Made by a program: the position numbers and the translations under genes | Notes under the pieces: model-generated | The model's database searches: none | Seen by the model: only the letters and a program-made list of their open reading frames with translations | What the model was told of the DNA's origin: nothing | In this document: positions 24,406-32,920 of the stretch, in pieces | Position numbering within the stretch: position 1 is the stretch's first letter | How the letters are laid out: each line of letters starts with the position of its first letter | Assembly: GCF_031455195.1 (NCBI RefSeq) | Contig: NZ_JAVDSH010000004.1 | Coordinates: 62,001 to 126,000, forward strand | Source: Arthrobacter nitroguajacolicus_D | Lineage (GTDB): Bacteria; Actinomycetota; Actinomycetes; Actinomycetales; Micrococcaceae | DNA: 64,000 nt | Reading direction: 5' to 3'

Positions 24406-24451
24406 GTAACTTGATTAGCTAGTTATATGGCAATCTAACTACATGAATCAA
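24406..24451 (-). promoter_or_regulatory. Promoter with MarR-type site for the 24,380 gene
   Basis: On the minus strand -35 TTGATT (24446-24451), 18 bases, -10 TATAAC (24422-24427). The 22 bases 24406-24427 match 62968-62989 at 18 positions. The plus-strand site CTTGATTAGCTAGTTA (24410-24425) fits CTTGnyTAnCyArTTr, also seen at 62972 and 63550. Confidence 0.65.
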
Positions 24452-24570
24452 TCACCGGAAGTCGCTAGTGATGCACGTCACACATTATGAGGCGTGAGGA
24501 TTCATCACACCGGAACGTCTTATTCATGACGGCGCAAAGGGCGCCGCACCAACGCATAGGAGTGAATGCA

Positions 24571-25047
24571 ATGACTGTCCAGACGCACACCCCCGCAGAC
24601 GTACCGGCCAAGAACACCGCAGCAGCCACCCAGGCGCCGGTGCTGGATAAGGGCAAGGATGGGCGCGGAGCCACCACAGTCGCCGACGGCGTTGTAGCCA
24701 AGATCGCCGGTATTGCCATCCAGGAAATCCCCGGCGTCCACGCCCTCGGCGGCGGCGCAGCCAGGGCCATCGGAAGCCTCCGCGAAAAGGTCGGCCAGAA
24801 GGACCTCACGCAAGGTGTCAGCGTTGAGGTTGGACAAACCCAAGTAGCAGTAGACGTCACCCTGGTTGTTGAGTACCCCCACCCGCTCCAGGAAGTGGCT
24901 GACAACGCCCGCAACGCCGTTTACACGGCAATCGAGGACCTGGTGGGCATGGAAGTAACCGAAGTAAACATCACGATCACGGACATCCACGTCCCGTCCG
25001 AGGATGCGGACGCCGATGATGCCGGGCGTGAGCCGAGGGTCGCATGA
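24571..25047 (+). CDS. Asp23/Gls24 family envelope stress protein
   Basis: A 158-residue cytoplasmic protein thought to bind the membrane-anchored AmaP and contribute to envelope stress homeostasis. The Asp23 domain covers about 35-150: TTVADGVVAKIAGIAIQEIP and GVHALGG near its start, then VAVDVTLVVEYPHPLQEVAD and VTEVNITITDIHVP. The ATG at 24571 has AGGAGTGA upstream. An upstream extension to 24487 has no family sequence. It heads an operon running to 28373 whose joints are mostly ATGA overlaps. Confidence 0.9.
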   Translation: MTVQTHTPADVPAKNTAAATQAPVLDKGKDGRGATTVADGVVAKIAGIAIQEIPGVHALGGGAARAIGSLREKVGQKDLTQGVSVEVGQTQVAVDVTLVVEYPHPLQEVADNARNAVYTAIEDLVGMEVTEVNITITDIHVPSEDADADDAGREPRVA

Positions 25048-25235
25048 GCCCCACCATCACCGGTTTGGCCATAGGCGCGGTCCTGGCTGTTGTTTCGCTG
25101 GCCTTCGGGTTCTGGGGCTTGCTGGTGACAGCCCTGTTCATGGCGATAGGGGCGGTGTTGGGCCGCTCCGCCGAGGGAAAGCTTGACCTGCGTGGGGTAC
25201 TGGATGCCTTGCGGGGCAAGCGCTCCTCCACATGA
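25044..25235 (+). CDS. DUF2273-like small membrane protein (63 aa)
   Basis: Two hydrophobic helices (ITGLAIGAVLAVVSLAFGFW and LLVTALFMAIGAVLGRSAEG) followed by a short basic tail, the usual partner of Asp23/AmaP genes. ATGA overlap with both neighbours shows tight coupling. Probably a membrane component of the Asp23 complex. Confidence 0.85.
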   Translation: MSPTITGLAIGAVLAVVSLAFGFWGLLVTALFMAIGAVLGRSAEGKLDLRGVLDALRGKRSST

Positions 25236-25609
25236 GCGGGGAAACAGGGATCCAGCCAGCCGGGACAGCTGCGGCCAGGGCAGGCCACACCCGCATCGCC
25301 CGGGCCGCGCTCCAAAAGACCGTAGAAGCAATCACGGCCCGTGCTTTTCGGGTGGACGCTCACCAGGTGCGGGCTGAGCTGGAGGACGATGCCGGAAAGC
25401 TGGGCGTCAACCTCACAGTGAAGATGGCTCTTCCCCCACTGCTGGCACCGCGGAAAGAAACGGGCGGCACCATCTTCGACCAAGCCCACGCCGTGCGCAC
25501 CGAACTGGTGGCCCGGGGGCTGGAGCTGACCGGGTTGGAACTTGGCCGCGTGGACATCAGGCTCATGGGAGCCAAGCCCCGGCAATCCAAGGAAAGGAGA
25601 GTGGAATGA
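25232..25609 (+). CDS. Asp23-like protein of the stress operon (125 aa)
   Basis: Soluble. It resembles a divergent Asp23 half: ALQKTVEAITARAFRVDAHQ, a central VNLTVKMALPP strand and a final GLELGRVDIRLMG. It lacks the canonical IAG...GV start, so assignment is by pattern and position. ATGA overlaps on both sides. Confidence 0.7.
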   Translation: MSGETGIQPAGTAAARAGHTRIARAALQKTVEAITARAFRVDAHQVRAELEDDAGKLGVNLTVKMALPPLLAPRKETGGTIFDQAHAVRTELVARGLELTGLELGRVDIRLMGAKPRQSKERRVE

Positions 25610-26187
25610 CCCAGGATCGAACCCTCCGCCGGATGATCCGACGCGAAACCCACTCGTCGCGGGCCGTGCCGTCGATCGTGGCGGCAAGCATCCTGCTCCT
25701 CGTTTTCCTTTGGTTGGCTGTGGAAGGCGTACTGTGGCTGCTCAACGATCAGCCCCTGCTGGCCAGCCCCGCCCACATCCGTCAATGGCTGGTCGCGCTT
25801 CCCGGTGCCACCGTCCCGGCAGGATTGACCGCAGCCGGGGTCGGGCTGGGGATCCTGGGGATCCTGCTGGTGGGCCTGGCCGTGGGCAAGGGGCGCCGGG
25901 CCCGGCGCGCCTTGGCCAGCGACCGCACCGCCACTGTGGTGGACGACGACGTGATCGCCGCCGCTGTGTCCAGCAAGTCCCGGATCGCAGCAGGCCTCTC
26001 ACCGGGGCAGGTGACCACCACCGTCGGCGGACGGTCCGTACGCGTCCAGGTGCGTCCGACGTCGGGCGTTCCCTTGGACCTTGCGTCCATCAAAACAGCG
26101 CTCGACGGCGAACTGGCCGCCTACGCGCTCGACCGTCAGGTCACGACGAACATCCGGGTTGCGAACGAAGGAGCGGTAGGACAATGA
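25606..26187 (+). CDS. DUF6286-type membrane protein (193 aa)
   Basis: Two TM helices (about 22-48 and 68-98) flank a short external loop. A C-terminal cytoplasmic domain (about 105-190) with VVDDDVIAAAV and VRVQVRPTSG resembles an Asp23-like fold and is similar in layout to the next gene product. Likely a membrane anchor in the Asp23 complex. Confidence 0.8.
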   Translation: MTQDRTLRRMIRRETHSSRAVPSIVAASILLLVFLWLAVEGVLWLLNDQPLLASPAHIRQWLVALPGATVPAGLTAAGVGLGILGILLVGLAVGKGRRARRALASDRTATVVDDDVIAAAVSSKSRIAAGLSPGQVTTTVGGRSVRVQVRPTSGVPLDLASIKTALDGELAAYALDRQVTTNIRVANEGAVGQ

Positions 26188-26789
26188 GACGGACCAATCG
26201 GGCGCTTAACCGCATGCTGCTGGCCATCCTCGGCATCATCCTGGTGGGGGCCGGAGCCGCACTCATCGCGGCCGGAACCCTGCCGGGAGTTGCCGACGCG
26301 TGGGCCGGCATCGGCGCGAACCTCACGGACCAGATCCGGAATTTGGCCAGCACCGCACCCCTGCCGGAGCCGGCCCGGACCTGGTGGCTGATAGCCGGAA
26401 TCGTCGTCCTCCTGCTCGGCGCTGGACTCAGCACCGCATGGCTGGCCTCCCAAGGCGGGGGCCGGACGCCGCGCCTGGCTGAGAAATCCGAGGGAGCCGA
26501 CGGCCGGACCGTGGTGGACGTGGGCCTCATTTCCGCGGCAGTGCAGGAGGCGCTTAGTGGGAACCGGAACGTCCTGGCCACGTCGGTCTCTGCGTGGGAA
26601 TCGCGGCGTGGAACAGCGTTGCGGCTCCGTATGGAAGCCCGTCACGGAAGCTCGCCGCGGGAGCTTGCCGATACCGCTGAACAGCTGGTCAGGCAGATCG
26701 ATTCGTGGCTGGGCCATCCCTTGCCTGTACTGGTACGAATCACCAGCGGTGCCCGGACCCGGACGTCCGGTTCCCAGCGCGCAAAGTAA
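26184..26789 (+). CDS. amaP: AmaP-like alkaline shock membrane anchor (201 aa)
   Basis: TM1 (about 10-32) and TM2 (about 65-90) are followed by a cytoplasmic domain with TVVDVGLISAAVQEAL and LRLRMEARHGSSPRELADTA. This is the AmaP layout known from Staphylococcus, where AmaP anchors Asp23. ATGA overlap with the DUF6286 gene; the open frame reaches far upstream but only overlaps other genes. The layout is shared with its upstream neighbour, suggesting duplication. Confidence 0.8.
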   Translation: MRRTNRALNRMLLAILGIILVGAGAALIAAGTLPGVADAWAGIGANLTDQIRNLASTAPLPEPARTWWLIAGIVVLLLGAGLSTAWLASQGGGRTPRLAEKSEGADGRTVVDVGLISAAVQEALSGNRNVLATSVSAWESRRGTALRLRMEARHGSSPRELADTAEQLVRQIDSWLGHPLPVLVRITSGARTRTSGSQRAK

Positions 26790-26836
26790 GCCGAGGGGCT
26801 TCCGCGCAGACCACCGTGGATAGGGAAGGCAGGAAC

Positions 26837-27421
26837 GTGACTGGTTCACCCGCAGCGCAGCATCAACTGGACCTCGTGCCCGACGCCCTGCTGGCAGGCC
26901 GGGCCGCCGACGGCGACACCGCCGCCTTCGAAGCGCTCGCCAGGAGGCACGGGCCGTTGATGCGGGCCACGGCACGACGATTGACCGGCTCGTTGGCAGA
27001 CGCCGACGACGTCGTCCAGGAAACACTGGTGCAGGCCTGGAAGCAACTGGACAACCTGCGCGACCCTGCAGCGGTCAAGGGCTGGTTGCTCAGGATCGTT
27101 GGCAGCCGGAGCATCGATTACCTGCGCAAACGCCGCAACCACGCGGACCTCGATGATGCGGAGAACCTAGTGGACCACCACGCGCGGCCGCGGCCGGAAG
27201 ACCCCGAAAATAATGCCCTCAGCAGCTCACGAGTGGAGGCCCTGAAAGCCGCACTAGCGGGTCTTCCCGAGGAGCAGCGGCGGTGTTGGGTGCTCAAGGA
27301 ATTCAATGACCAGAGCTACGAGGAGATCGCGCTGACGTTGAACATCAGCGCGGACAGCGTCCGGGGACGTCTGGCCCGGGCCCGGGTCACCCTCGCGCGC
27401 AGGATGGAGGAATGGCGATGA
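26837..27421 (+). CDS. ECF-type sigma-70 family RNA polymerase sigma factor
   Basis: A 194-residue alternative sigma factor. Region 2 (about 20-95) has DADDVVQETLVQAWKQL and a GWLLRIVGSRSIDYLRKRR segment. Region 4 (about 130-190) has LPEEQRRCWVLKEFNDQSYE and NISADSVRGRLARARVTL. The GTG at 26837 with GGAAGGCAGGAAC upstream is the best start. It ends in an ATGA overlap with a gene carrying a ZAS motif, the classic sigma/anti-sigma arrangement. It likely directs transcription of stress genes, perhaps this operon. Confidence 0.9.
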   Translation: MTGSPAAQHQLDLVPDALLAGRAADGDTAAFEALARRHGPLMRATARRLTGSLADADDVVQETLVQAWKQLDNLRDPAAVKGWLLRIVGSRSIDYLRKRRNHADLDDAENLVDHHARPRPEDPENNALSSSRVEALKAALAGLPEEQRRCWVLKEFNDQSYEEIALTLNISADSVRGRLARARVTLARRMEEWR

Positions 27422-28026
27422 ACACACCCCGCGACACCCTCGACTGCGGGCATAGCCTGGCGGAATTGAGTGCCTACCTGGATACGGGGCAGATTGCCGA
27501 CCCTGCCCACATGGATTCATGCCCCGAATGCCAGGCAGGCCTGGCATCCCTGCGCAACCTCTCGGCTTTGGGCAAAGACCTCCTCAGGTCGGACGTGGCC
27601 GATGCAGGTTCCGGCAATGACGACTGGATGCAGTCAATACTTGACAACCTTCAGCTGGAATTGAGGCCAGGTCGTAGCATCCCCCTGCAGTCTGACCATC
27701 CGGACGACACCCTGTGGGAAACCGAGGGATCCATCTCGGCACTCATCCGTTCCGTCGTTGACGCCCTACCAGGCACAGCTGCCGGCAAGTGCCGACTGCA
27801 CGGCGACGTCACCACTCCTGGCGCCGGGATCACCGTGGAGGTAGAGATAGCGGTTGTCTACGGACACTCCATGGAGGAGCGCGCCGGTCAGTTGCGGCAG
27901 GAACTTGCCCAGACCTTGGCCACCCACACAGAACTCGCCATCGAAGCCATCAACATCACCGTTACGGATGTACTGGAAGCGCTGGCAACCCCAACCACCC
28001 CATCCACCATGGAGGAGCAGCCATGA
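27418..28026 (+). CDS. Fusion of a ZAS-type anti-sigma motif and an Asp23/Gls24-like domain
   Basis: A 202-residue protein. The N-terminus (1-50) has the zinc anti-sigma signature H31-x3-C35-x2-C38 (HMDSCPECQ), preceded by a helix HSLAELSAYLDTG, as in RsrA/ChrR-type anti-sigma factors. The C-terminal part (about 95-185) reads as Asp23-like: ITVEVEIAVVYGHSMEERAG and IEAINITVTDVLEA. There is no TM helix. The ATG at 27418 overlaps the sigma stop as ATGA and lies 6-7 bases after GGAGGA; an ATG six bases earlier is too close. It probably ties sigma activity to the state of the Asp23 complex (inference). Confidence 0.8.
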   Translation: MNTPRDTLDCGHSLAELSAYLDTGQIADPAHMDSCPECQAGLASLRNLSALGKDLLRSDVADAGSGNDDWMQSILDNLQLELRPGRSIPLQSDHPDDTLWETEGSISALIRSVVDALPGTAAGKCRLHGDVTTPGAGITVEVEIAVVYGHSMEERAGQLRQELAQTLATHTELAIEAINITVTDVLEALATPTTPSTMEEQP

Positions 28027-28373
28027 CCGAGCCCCTGGAAGCCGCGGAGTCATCTGCGTCCACCCCTCCCACCGGCCTGGCTGTGGAACTACTGGACGTG
28101 GTCCAATCCCTTCCGGGTGTCAGCGCGGTCTACCCGGCACAGCCCCTGTGGCAGTCCATAGCCGGCGCCGCGTTGTCCGCGGTGACAGGAGAAGACCTTG
28201 CGCCGATCAGCCTGACGGATACGGCAGAGACTCTGGCCGTCAAAGCACGGATAGGTGTAAACACTCCCCATCCGGCCCCAGCCGTGGCCCGCGAAGTAGC
28301 CCAAGCTATCCGGACGCACCTCCTCCCCCGCGCCGCCGTCGTCGAGGTTTACGTGGTGAAAGTGGGCGGTTAG
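28023..28373 (+). CDS. Small Asp23-like protein, last gene of the stress operon (116 aa)
   Basis: Soluble, with LAVELLDVVQSLPGVSAVYP, then AETLAVKARIGVNTPHPAPA and a final VEVYVVKVGG. This is a strand-helix pattern like the Asp23 domain, but divergent. Coupled by ATGA to the anti-sigma fusion gene. May complete the complex or act as a second partner. Confidence 0.65.
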   Translation: MTEPLEAAESSASTPPTGLAVELLDVVQSLPGVSAVYPAQPLWQSIAGAALSAVTGEDLAPISLTDTAETLAVKARIGVNTPHPAPAVAREVAQAIRTHLLPRAAVVEVYVVKVGG

Positions 28374-28405
28374 GGTGCCGCCGCTCCCGCAGGTGAGGTG
28401 TTCTG

Positions 28406-28440
28406 GTTCATAATGAACAAACTGAACACAAATGAACGTG
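28406..28440 (+). promoter_or_regulatory. DeoR-type boxes upstream of the DeoR-LacI hybrid gene
   Basis: The palindrome GTTCATaATGAAC (28406-28418) is followed by TGAACACAAA (28423-28432) and another TGAAC (28433-28437). These are reverse forms of TTTGTGTTCA-like boxes, and the same TGTTCACTTTG motif occurs before the ABC operon. Likely autoregulatory. Confidence 0.6.
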
Positions 28441-28456
28441 ATAGGCGGAGTCCTGC

Positions 28457-29554
28457 ATGCTGTCCGAGGATCGTCAACAGCTCATCCTGAAGGAACTCGC
28501 CCTCCACGGGTCCCTTAACGCCGGGGAATTCGCCGCCAAGATCGGTACTTCCGGGATGACCATCAGGCGGGACCTGGCGGTCCTCGCCGAGCGGGGACTG
28601 CTGGAACGGGTCCACGGGGGTGCGATCTCCAGCGGAGGACAATCCGGCCCCGGCACCTCGAGGTCCACCACTTGGCGTCCCGGCGGCAGGCGCCCGCTGG
28701 CGACGATAGGCATGATTGTGCCGTCGGCGTCGTACTACTTCCCGGGCGTGATCCGAGGCGCGGAAGCGGCCGCTCAGGAAGTGGGGGTCCGGCTGGTACT
28801 GGGAGTATCAAACTACTCGGGCCCCGAAGAACGCCGGCAGCTGAAGCGGCTCTACGAGCACGGCGTGGACGGCATCCTTGTCACGCCAAGCGGGCAGTCG
28901 CTCGCGGGCACGGAAACGCTGGGGCTGCTCGCGGAAGCCGAGGTTCCCGTGGTGGTGGTTGAGCGGTCCATCGACGATGCCCTGGACCACGGCCGCCTGG
29001 AATCGGTCCGCAGTGACCATGTCCGCGGCTCGGAAATCGCAGTGAACCACCTCCTGGGACTGGGCCACCACCGCATCGCCATCTGCCTCCGCGAGGACAG
29101 CCCCACGGCCCCGCAGCTCATCGATGGCTTCCACTTGGCCTTGCAGCGGGCAGGCCATTCCCGTGACGATTCCCTGGTGCGCAACATGCCGCGCGCGCAA
29201 AACGATCCGCAAGCGCACCGGGTCATGGTGGACGGGATCCTGTCCTGGTGTGCCCGGTCGCAGGTCACGGCGGCAATCGTCCACACCGACGAGGACGCCC
29301 TCCAGTTCGCCAGCGCCTGCCAGGAAAGGGGAACCCGGATCCCGGAGGACTTCGCAATCATCGCGTACGACGACGAGATTGCGGCGTTGGGGGCAGTACC
29401 GCTGACTGCCGTGGCTCCGCCCAAATACGACGTCGGCCACCAGGCCTTGGTGATGTGCTTGAACCGTATCGGAGCCGGTCGTGGAGCCACGTCCGCGCTG
29501 CAGCGGGTCAATCTTTCGCCGGCGCTGGTGGTCCGGGACTCGACGCAGGTGTGA
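28457..29554 (+). CDS. Transcriptional regulator: DeoR-type HTH with LacI-type sugar-binding domain
   Basis: A 365-residue hybrid. Residues 1-57 form a DeoR/GlpR winged helix (MLSEDRQQLILKELALHGSL, GMTIRRDLAVLAERGLLERV, HGGA). From about 80 on it is a periplasmic-binding-protein sensor like LacI (IGMIVPSASYYFPGVIRGAE, GVDGILVTPSG, LLGLGHHRIAIC, YDDEIAALGAVPLTAV). Canonical DeoR proteins carry an isomerase-like sugar-phosphate domain instead. Here the ligand is expected to be a free sugar or similar. It lies just upstream of a sugar ABC importer that has matching operator boxes. Confidence 0.88.
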   Translation: MLSEDRQQLILKELALHGSLNAGEFAAKIGTSGMTIRRDLAVLAERGLLERVHGGAISSGGQSGPGTSRSTTWRPGGRRPLATIGMIVPSASYYFPGVIRGAEAAAQEVGVRLVLGVSNYSGPEERRQLKRLYEHGVDGILVTPSGQSLAGTETLGLLAEAEVPVVVVERSIDDALDHGRLESVRSDHVRGSEIAVNHLLGLGHHRIAICLREDSPTAPQLIDGFHLALQRAGHSRDDSLVRNMPRAQNDPQAHRVMVDGILSWCARSQVTAAIVHTDEDALQFASACQERGTRIPEDFAIIAYDDEIAALGAVPLTAVAPPKYDVGHQALVMCLNRIGAGRGATSALQRVNLSPALVVRDSTQV

Positions 29555-29583
29555 GCTCCTGCTTCCTTGGCGTTGTTTACTTC

Positions 29584-29613
29584 TGTTCACTTTGTAGGAA
29601 TTGTTCACTTTTG
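29584..29613 (+). promoter_or_regulatory. Direct-repeat DeoR-type operator before the ABC operon
   Basis: TGTTCACTTTG (29584-29594) and TGTTCACTTTTG (29602-29613) form a direct repeat with an 18-base period, about 80 bases before the binding-protein gene. The motif is shared with the regulator's own upstream region. Confidence 0.65.
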
Positions 29614-29691
29614 TGGATTTGATGGTGTGTAGTTCGAAAGTGCCTTGGAGCACTTCACAACTTCGCATCGTGAACTTCAAAGGAGAACAGA

Positions 29692-31005
29692 ATGAAGCGT
29701 CGCCAGCTTCTGCTCGGAACGGTCAGCCTCATGGCCAGTGCTGCCCTCATCGCCGGTTGCGGCAGTTCCCCGGCCTCCACATCCGCGCCAGCACCCACGG
29801 GGGACCCCACCGGCACCGTTACGTTCTGGTCCTCCCTGGCTGGCATGGACAAGGTGGCTGCTGCCTTCAACGCCAGCCAGGACAAGATCAAGGTCACGTT
29901 CGAGACCGTACCCAACGGCGCCAGCGGCGGTTACGCAAAACTGTCCACCGCCATCACTGCCGGGAACGGCCCCGATGTTGCCACCATCGAATACCCGCAG
30001 CTGCCGCAGTTCGTCAGCAACGGCCAGCTGCTGCCCCTGGACGGTTTGATCGATAAGGCCGGAACACTGGACAAGCTCACGGATGAGACCAAAGCCCTGG
30101 TGCAGTTCGGTGAAAAGACCTACGCGCTCCCCTACGACGCCGCCCCCATGATCATGTGGTACCGCAAGGACATGCTGGAGAAGGCAGGCGTTGGGGTCCC
30201 AAAGACCTGGGAAGAGTTCGAAGCAGCCGGCCAAAAAATCAAGGCCGTGGCTCCCGAGGCCCACCTGGCCAGCTTCAATCCCAACGAAGCTGCCCTGACC
30301 GCCGCCCTCTCCTGGCAGGCCGGGGCGAAGTGGTTCGGCACCGAAGGGGACAGCTGGAAGGTCGGAATCAACGACCAGGCCACCCGGAAGGTAGCGGACT
30401 ACTGGCAGAAGCTGATCGACCAGAAGATCGTCAAAGTCCAGCAGTCCTTCAGCGACGAGTGGTCCGCGGACCTGGCCAGTGGCGCCGTCGTGGGTGTTCT
30501 CGGCGCCAACTGGAGCGCCACCGGCATCCAGAAGCGTACCGAAGCCAGCGGGCAGAAGGGGCAGTGGATCGCAGCGGAGGTGCCCAACTGGGGGTCGCCG
30601 TCGGACGCCTTTTACGGTGGATCCAGCTTCAATGTCACCAAGAGCAGCAAGAATCCCGCGGCGGCAGCGAAGTTCATCGAGTTCCTGACCACCAGCCCGG
30701 AGGCCATCAAGGCCCGCGGCAACACCGGCTCGGCCTTCCTCGCCTCGCCTGGGCTCACTCCCATCGCACAAAGCGCCTTCGATGCCAGCTACTTCGGCAA
30801 CGACATCTACGAAGTCTTCGACAAGGCTTACTCCACCATCACGCCCGGCTGGCAGTGGGGTCCCAACTGGGACATCACCAACACGGCCCTCAAGGACGCT
30901 TACGGGACGTTGACCACCGGCGGCAAAGTCCTGGCTGCAGTGGACACCGCGCAGAAGGCGACAGTTGACGGACTCAAGCAGAACGGCCTCTCCGTCAAGG
31001 AGTAG
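29692..31005 (+). CDS. ABC transporter sugar-binding lipoprotein (UgpB/MalE type)
   Basis: A 437-residue extracytoplasmic binding protein. Signal peptide with lipobox LIAGC (acylated Cys23), then a Ser/Thr/Pro linker and the family 1 fold. Markers are GTVTFWSSLAGMDKVAAAFN, ITAGNGPDVATIEYPQLPQF, TYALPYDAAPMIMWYRKDML and the late SAFLASPGL. The ligand is unknown. First gene of a four-gene operon. Confidence 0.92.
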   Translation: MKRRQLLLGTVSLMASAALIAGCGSSPASTSAPAPTGDPTGTVTFWSSLAGMDKVAAAFNASQDKIKVTFETVPNGASGGYAKLSTAITAGNGPDVATIEYPQLPQFVSNGQLLPLDGLIDKAGTLDKLTDETKALVQFGEKTYALPYDAAPMIMWYRKDMLEKAGVGVPKTWEEFEAAGQKIKAVAPEAHLASFNPNEAALTAALSWQAGAKWFGTEGDSWKVGINDQATRKVADYWQKLIDQKIVKVQQSFSDEWSADLASGAVVGVLGANWSATGIQKRTEASGQKGQWIAAEVPNWGSPSDAFYGGSSFNVTKSSKNPAAAAKFIEFLTTSPEAIKARGNTGSAFLASPGLTPIAQSAFDASYFGNDIYEVFDKAYSTITPGWQWGPNWDITNTALKDAYGTLTTGGKVLAAVDTAQKATVDGLKQNGLSVKE

Positions 31006-31064
31006 GCCCGCGAGGCGGGTGGGTCCGGGAGTCCTGGACCCACCCGCCGGCGAGGAGATTAACC

Positions 31065-32012
31065 ATGGTCACCCAAGTACCCACCGTCCGAGGCGTCGAT
31101 CGCCTGCAATCCCGCAAACAACGCGCCATGTCCGGAACGGGAGGACGGACCGCAGCACTGTTCCTCACCCCCTTCTTCGCAGTATTTGCCCTCGCGATGG
31201 TGGCCCCCGTCATTTACGCGGTGGTGCTGAGCTTCTTCGCCCAGCAGAAATCCGGCCTGGGCTTCGGCGAGGCCAAGACCTCGTTCGTGGGCCTGGAAAA
31301 CTACCTGCAGGTCCTCCAGTCGGAGAGCTTTGTGGGCGGAATCGCCCGCCTCGCCATGTACTGCGCGCTCTACATCCCGTGCATGGTGGGCGGAGCGCTC
31401 GCTTTCGCGCTCCTGCTGGATGCCGCTGTGGCGCGGGCAAGGAAACTCTTCCAGCTCCTCGTCTTCCTCCCGCATGCTGTACCCGGGGTCATCGCTGCCC
31501 TGATCTGGGCGTACCTCTACACGCCCGGTGTCAGCCCGATCGTCTCCGTCCTGGAATCGGGTGGGATTGCCGTGAACTTCCTGGACAACCAGATGATCCT
31601 GCCCTCCATCGTGAACATCGCGGTGTGGGAATGGACCGGCTACAACGTGATTGTGCTCTTCACGGCGTTGCAGGCCGTGCCGCGGGAGATCCTGGAGGCA
31701 GCCAGGGTTGACGGGGCCGGTGAAATACGGACTGCCCTGAGTATCAAGTTGCCGTTGATCCTCCCGGCCCTGAGCGTCATCATGCTGTTCACGGTGATCG
31801 GAACGCTCCAGTTGTTCACGGAGCCTTCGATTATCTCCAAGGCCACGGCGTCGGTCACCAGCACGTGGGTACCCAACATGTGGGCCTACGACGCCGCGTT
31901 CAACAGGCATAACCTCAACCAGGCCGCTGCCGCTTCCATCATCATCGCGCTCATGGCCGCCGTGCTGTCCTGGGCCGTCACCCGCTTCAGCTCAAGGACG
32001 GACAAAGCATGA
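31065..32012 (+). CDS. ABC sugar transporter permease (UgpA/MalF type)
   Basis: A 315-residue permease with six TM helices. The EAA loop contacting the ATPase is visible as EILEAARVDGAGEIRTALSI. Starts at the ATG at 31065, with GGCGAGGAGATT before it. ATGA overlap with the second permease gene. Confidence 0.92.
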   Translation: MVTQVPTVRGVDRLQSRKQRAMSGTGGRTAALFLTPFFAVFALAMVAPVIYAVVLSFFAQQKSGLGFGEAKTSFVGLENYLQVLQSESFVGGIARLAMYCALYIPCMVGGALAFALLLDAAVARARKLFQLLVFLPHAVPGVIAALIWAYLYTPGVSPIVSVLESGGIAVNFLDNQMILPSIVNIAVWEWTGYNVIVLFTALQAVPREILEAARVDGAGEIRTALSIKLPLILPALSVIMLFTVIGTLQLFTEPSIISKATASVTSTWVPNMWAYDAAFNRHNLNQAAAASIIIALMAAVLSWAVTRFSSRTDKA

Positions 32013-32920
32013 GCACCTCAACGTTGTCGCGCCGGGAAATTTCCGCCCCGGCCGCTCCGCGGAAACGACGGCGATCTGCCCGCAGCGGCGGTTTTGCCAG
32101 TTCGTTCACCGTTAATGCGCTTCTGGTCCTGGGCTGCGCCTATATGGTCCTTCCCGTCGTGTGGCTGCTCTTCGCCTCCACCAAGAACACGGCAGATCTC
32201 TACGGCACCGCCGCCTATGCGTTCGGCCAGCCGGCGTTCTTCGACAATGTGGGGGCGGTGCTGAACCAGGACGGCGGAGTGTTCCTCCGGTGGATGGCGA
32301 ACTCCATGTTCTATGCGGCCTTCGGCGCGGTCTTCGGCGGGCTCATCTCCGTCATGGCCGGTTATGCTTTCGACAAATTCCAGTTCCGCGGCCGGAACTC
32401 ATTTTTTGGCATCGTCCTGGTGGGGGTTCTGATTCCCAACACCGCGACCGTCCTGCCCATGTATCTGCTGGCCTCCGTCTTCGGGATCACCAATACCGTC
32501 TGGGCGATCCTCATCCCGGTGTTGTGCAATCCCTTCGGCGTGTACCTGGCCAGGGTCTACTCCGCCGCGTACGTCCCCGCCGAAACCCTCGAAGCCGCCC
32601 GGGTGGACGGTGCGGGACCCATCCGGTCCTTCTTTTCCCTGGGCTTGCCCATGATGATGCCCGGCTACGTCACCATCGCCCTGTTCCAATTCGTGGGGGT
32701 GTGGAACAACTTCATGCTTCCCCTGGTGATGCTCCAGGACCAGCAACTGCTTCCCGTCAGCGTTGGTATCTCCATCTGGCAGGGATACGCCGTACCGCAG
32801 CCCGAGTTCACCCCCATGGTCATTACCGGCTCGCTGCTTTCCATCATCCCCTTGCTGTTGGCGTTCATCATGCTGCAGCGGTTCTGGAAGTCGGGCCTGA
32901 CCGCGGGGAGCGTCAAATGA
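32009..32920 (+). CDS. ABC sugar transporter permease (UgpE/MalG type)
   Basis: A 303-residue permease with six TM helices and the EAA motif ETLEAARVDGAGPIRSFFSL. No ATPase gene follows; such actinobacterial importers commonly share an MsmK-type ATPase encoded elsewhere. ATGA overlap with the dehydrogenase gene. Confidence 0.92.
   Translation: MSTSTLSRREISAPAAPRKRRRSARSGGFASSFTVNALLVLGCAYMVLPVVWLLFASTKNTADLYGTAAYAFGQPAFFDNVGAVLNQDGGVFLRWMANSMFYAAFGAVFGGLISVMAGYAFDKFQFRGRNSFFGIVLVGVLIPNTATVLPMYLLASVFGITNTVWAILIPVLCNPFGVYLARVYSAAYVPAETLEAARVDGAGPIRSFFSLGLPMMMPGYVTIALFQFVGVWNNFMLPLVMLQDQQLLPVSVGISIWQGYAVPQPEFTPMVITGSLLSIIPLLLAFIMLQRFWKSGLTAGSVK

Noticed and set aside
30156..30968. Second frame over the sugar-binding protein gene
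   Set aside because: Shadow; the lipoprotein frame has a signal peptide and the family fold.
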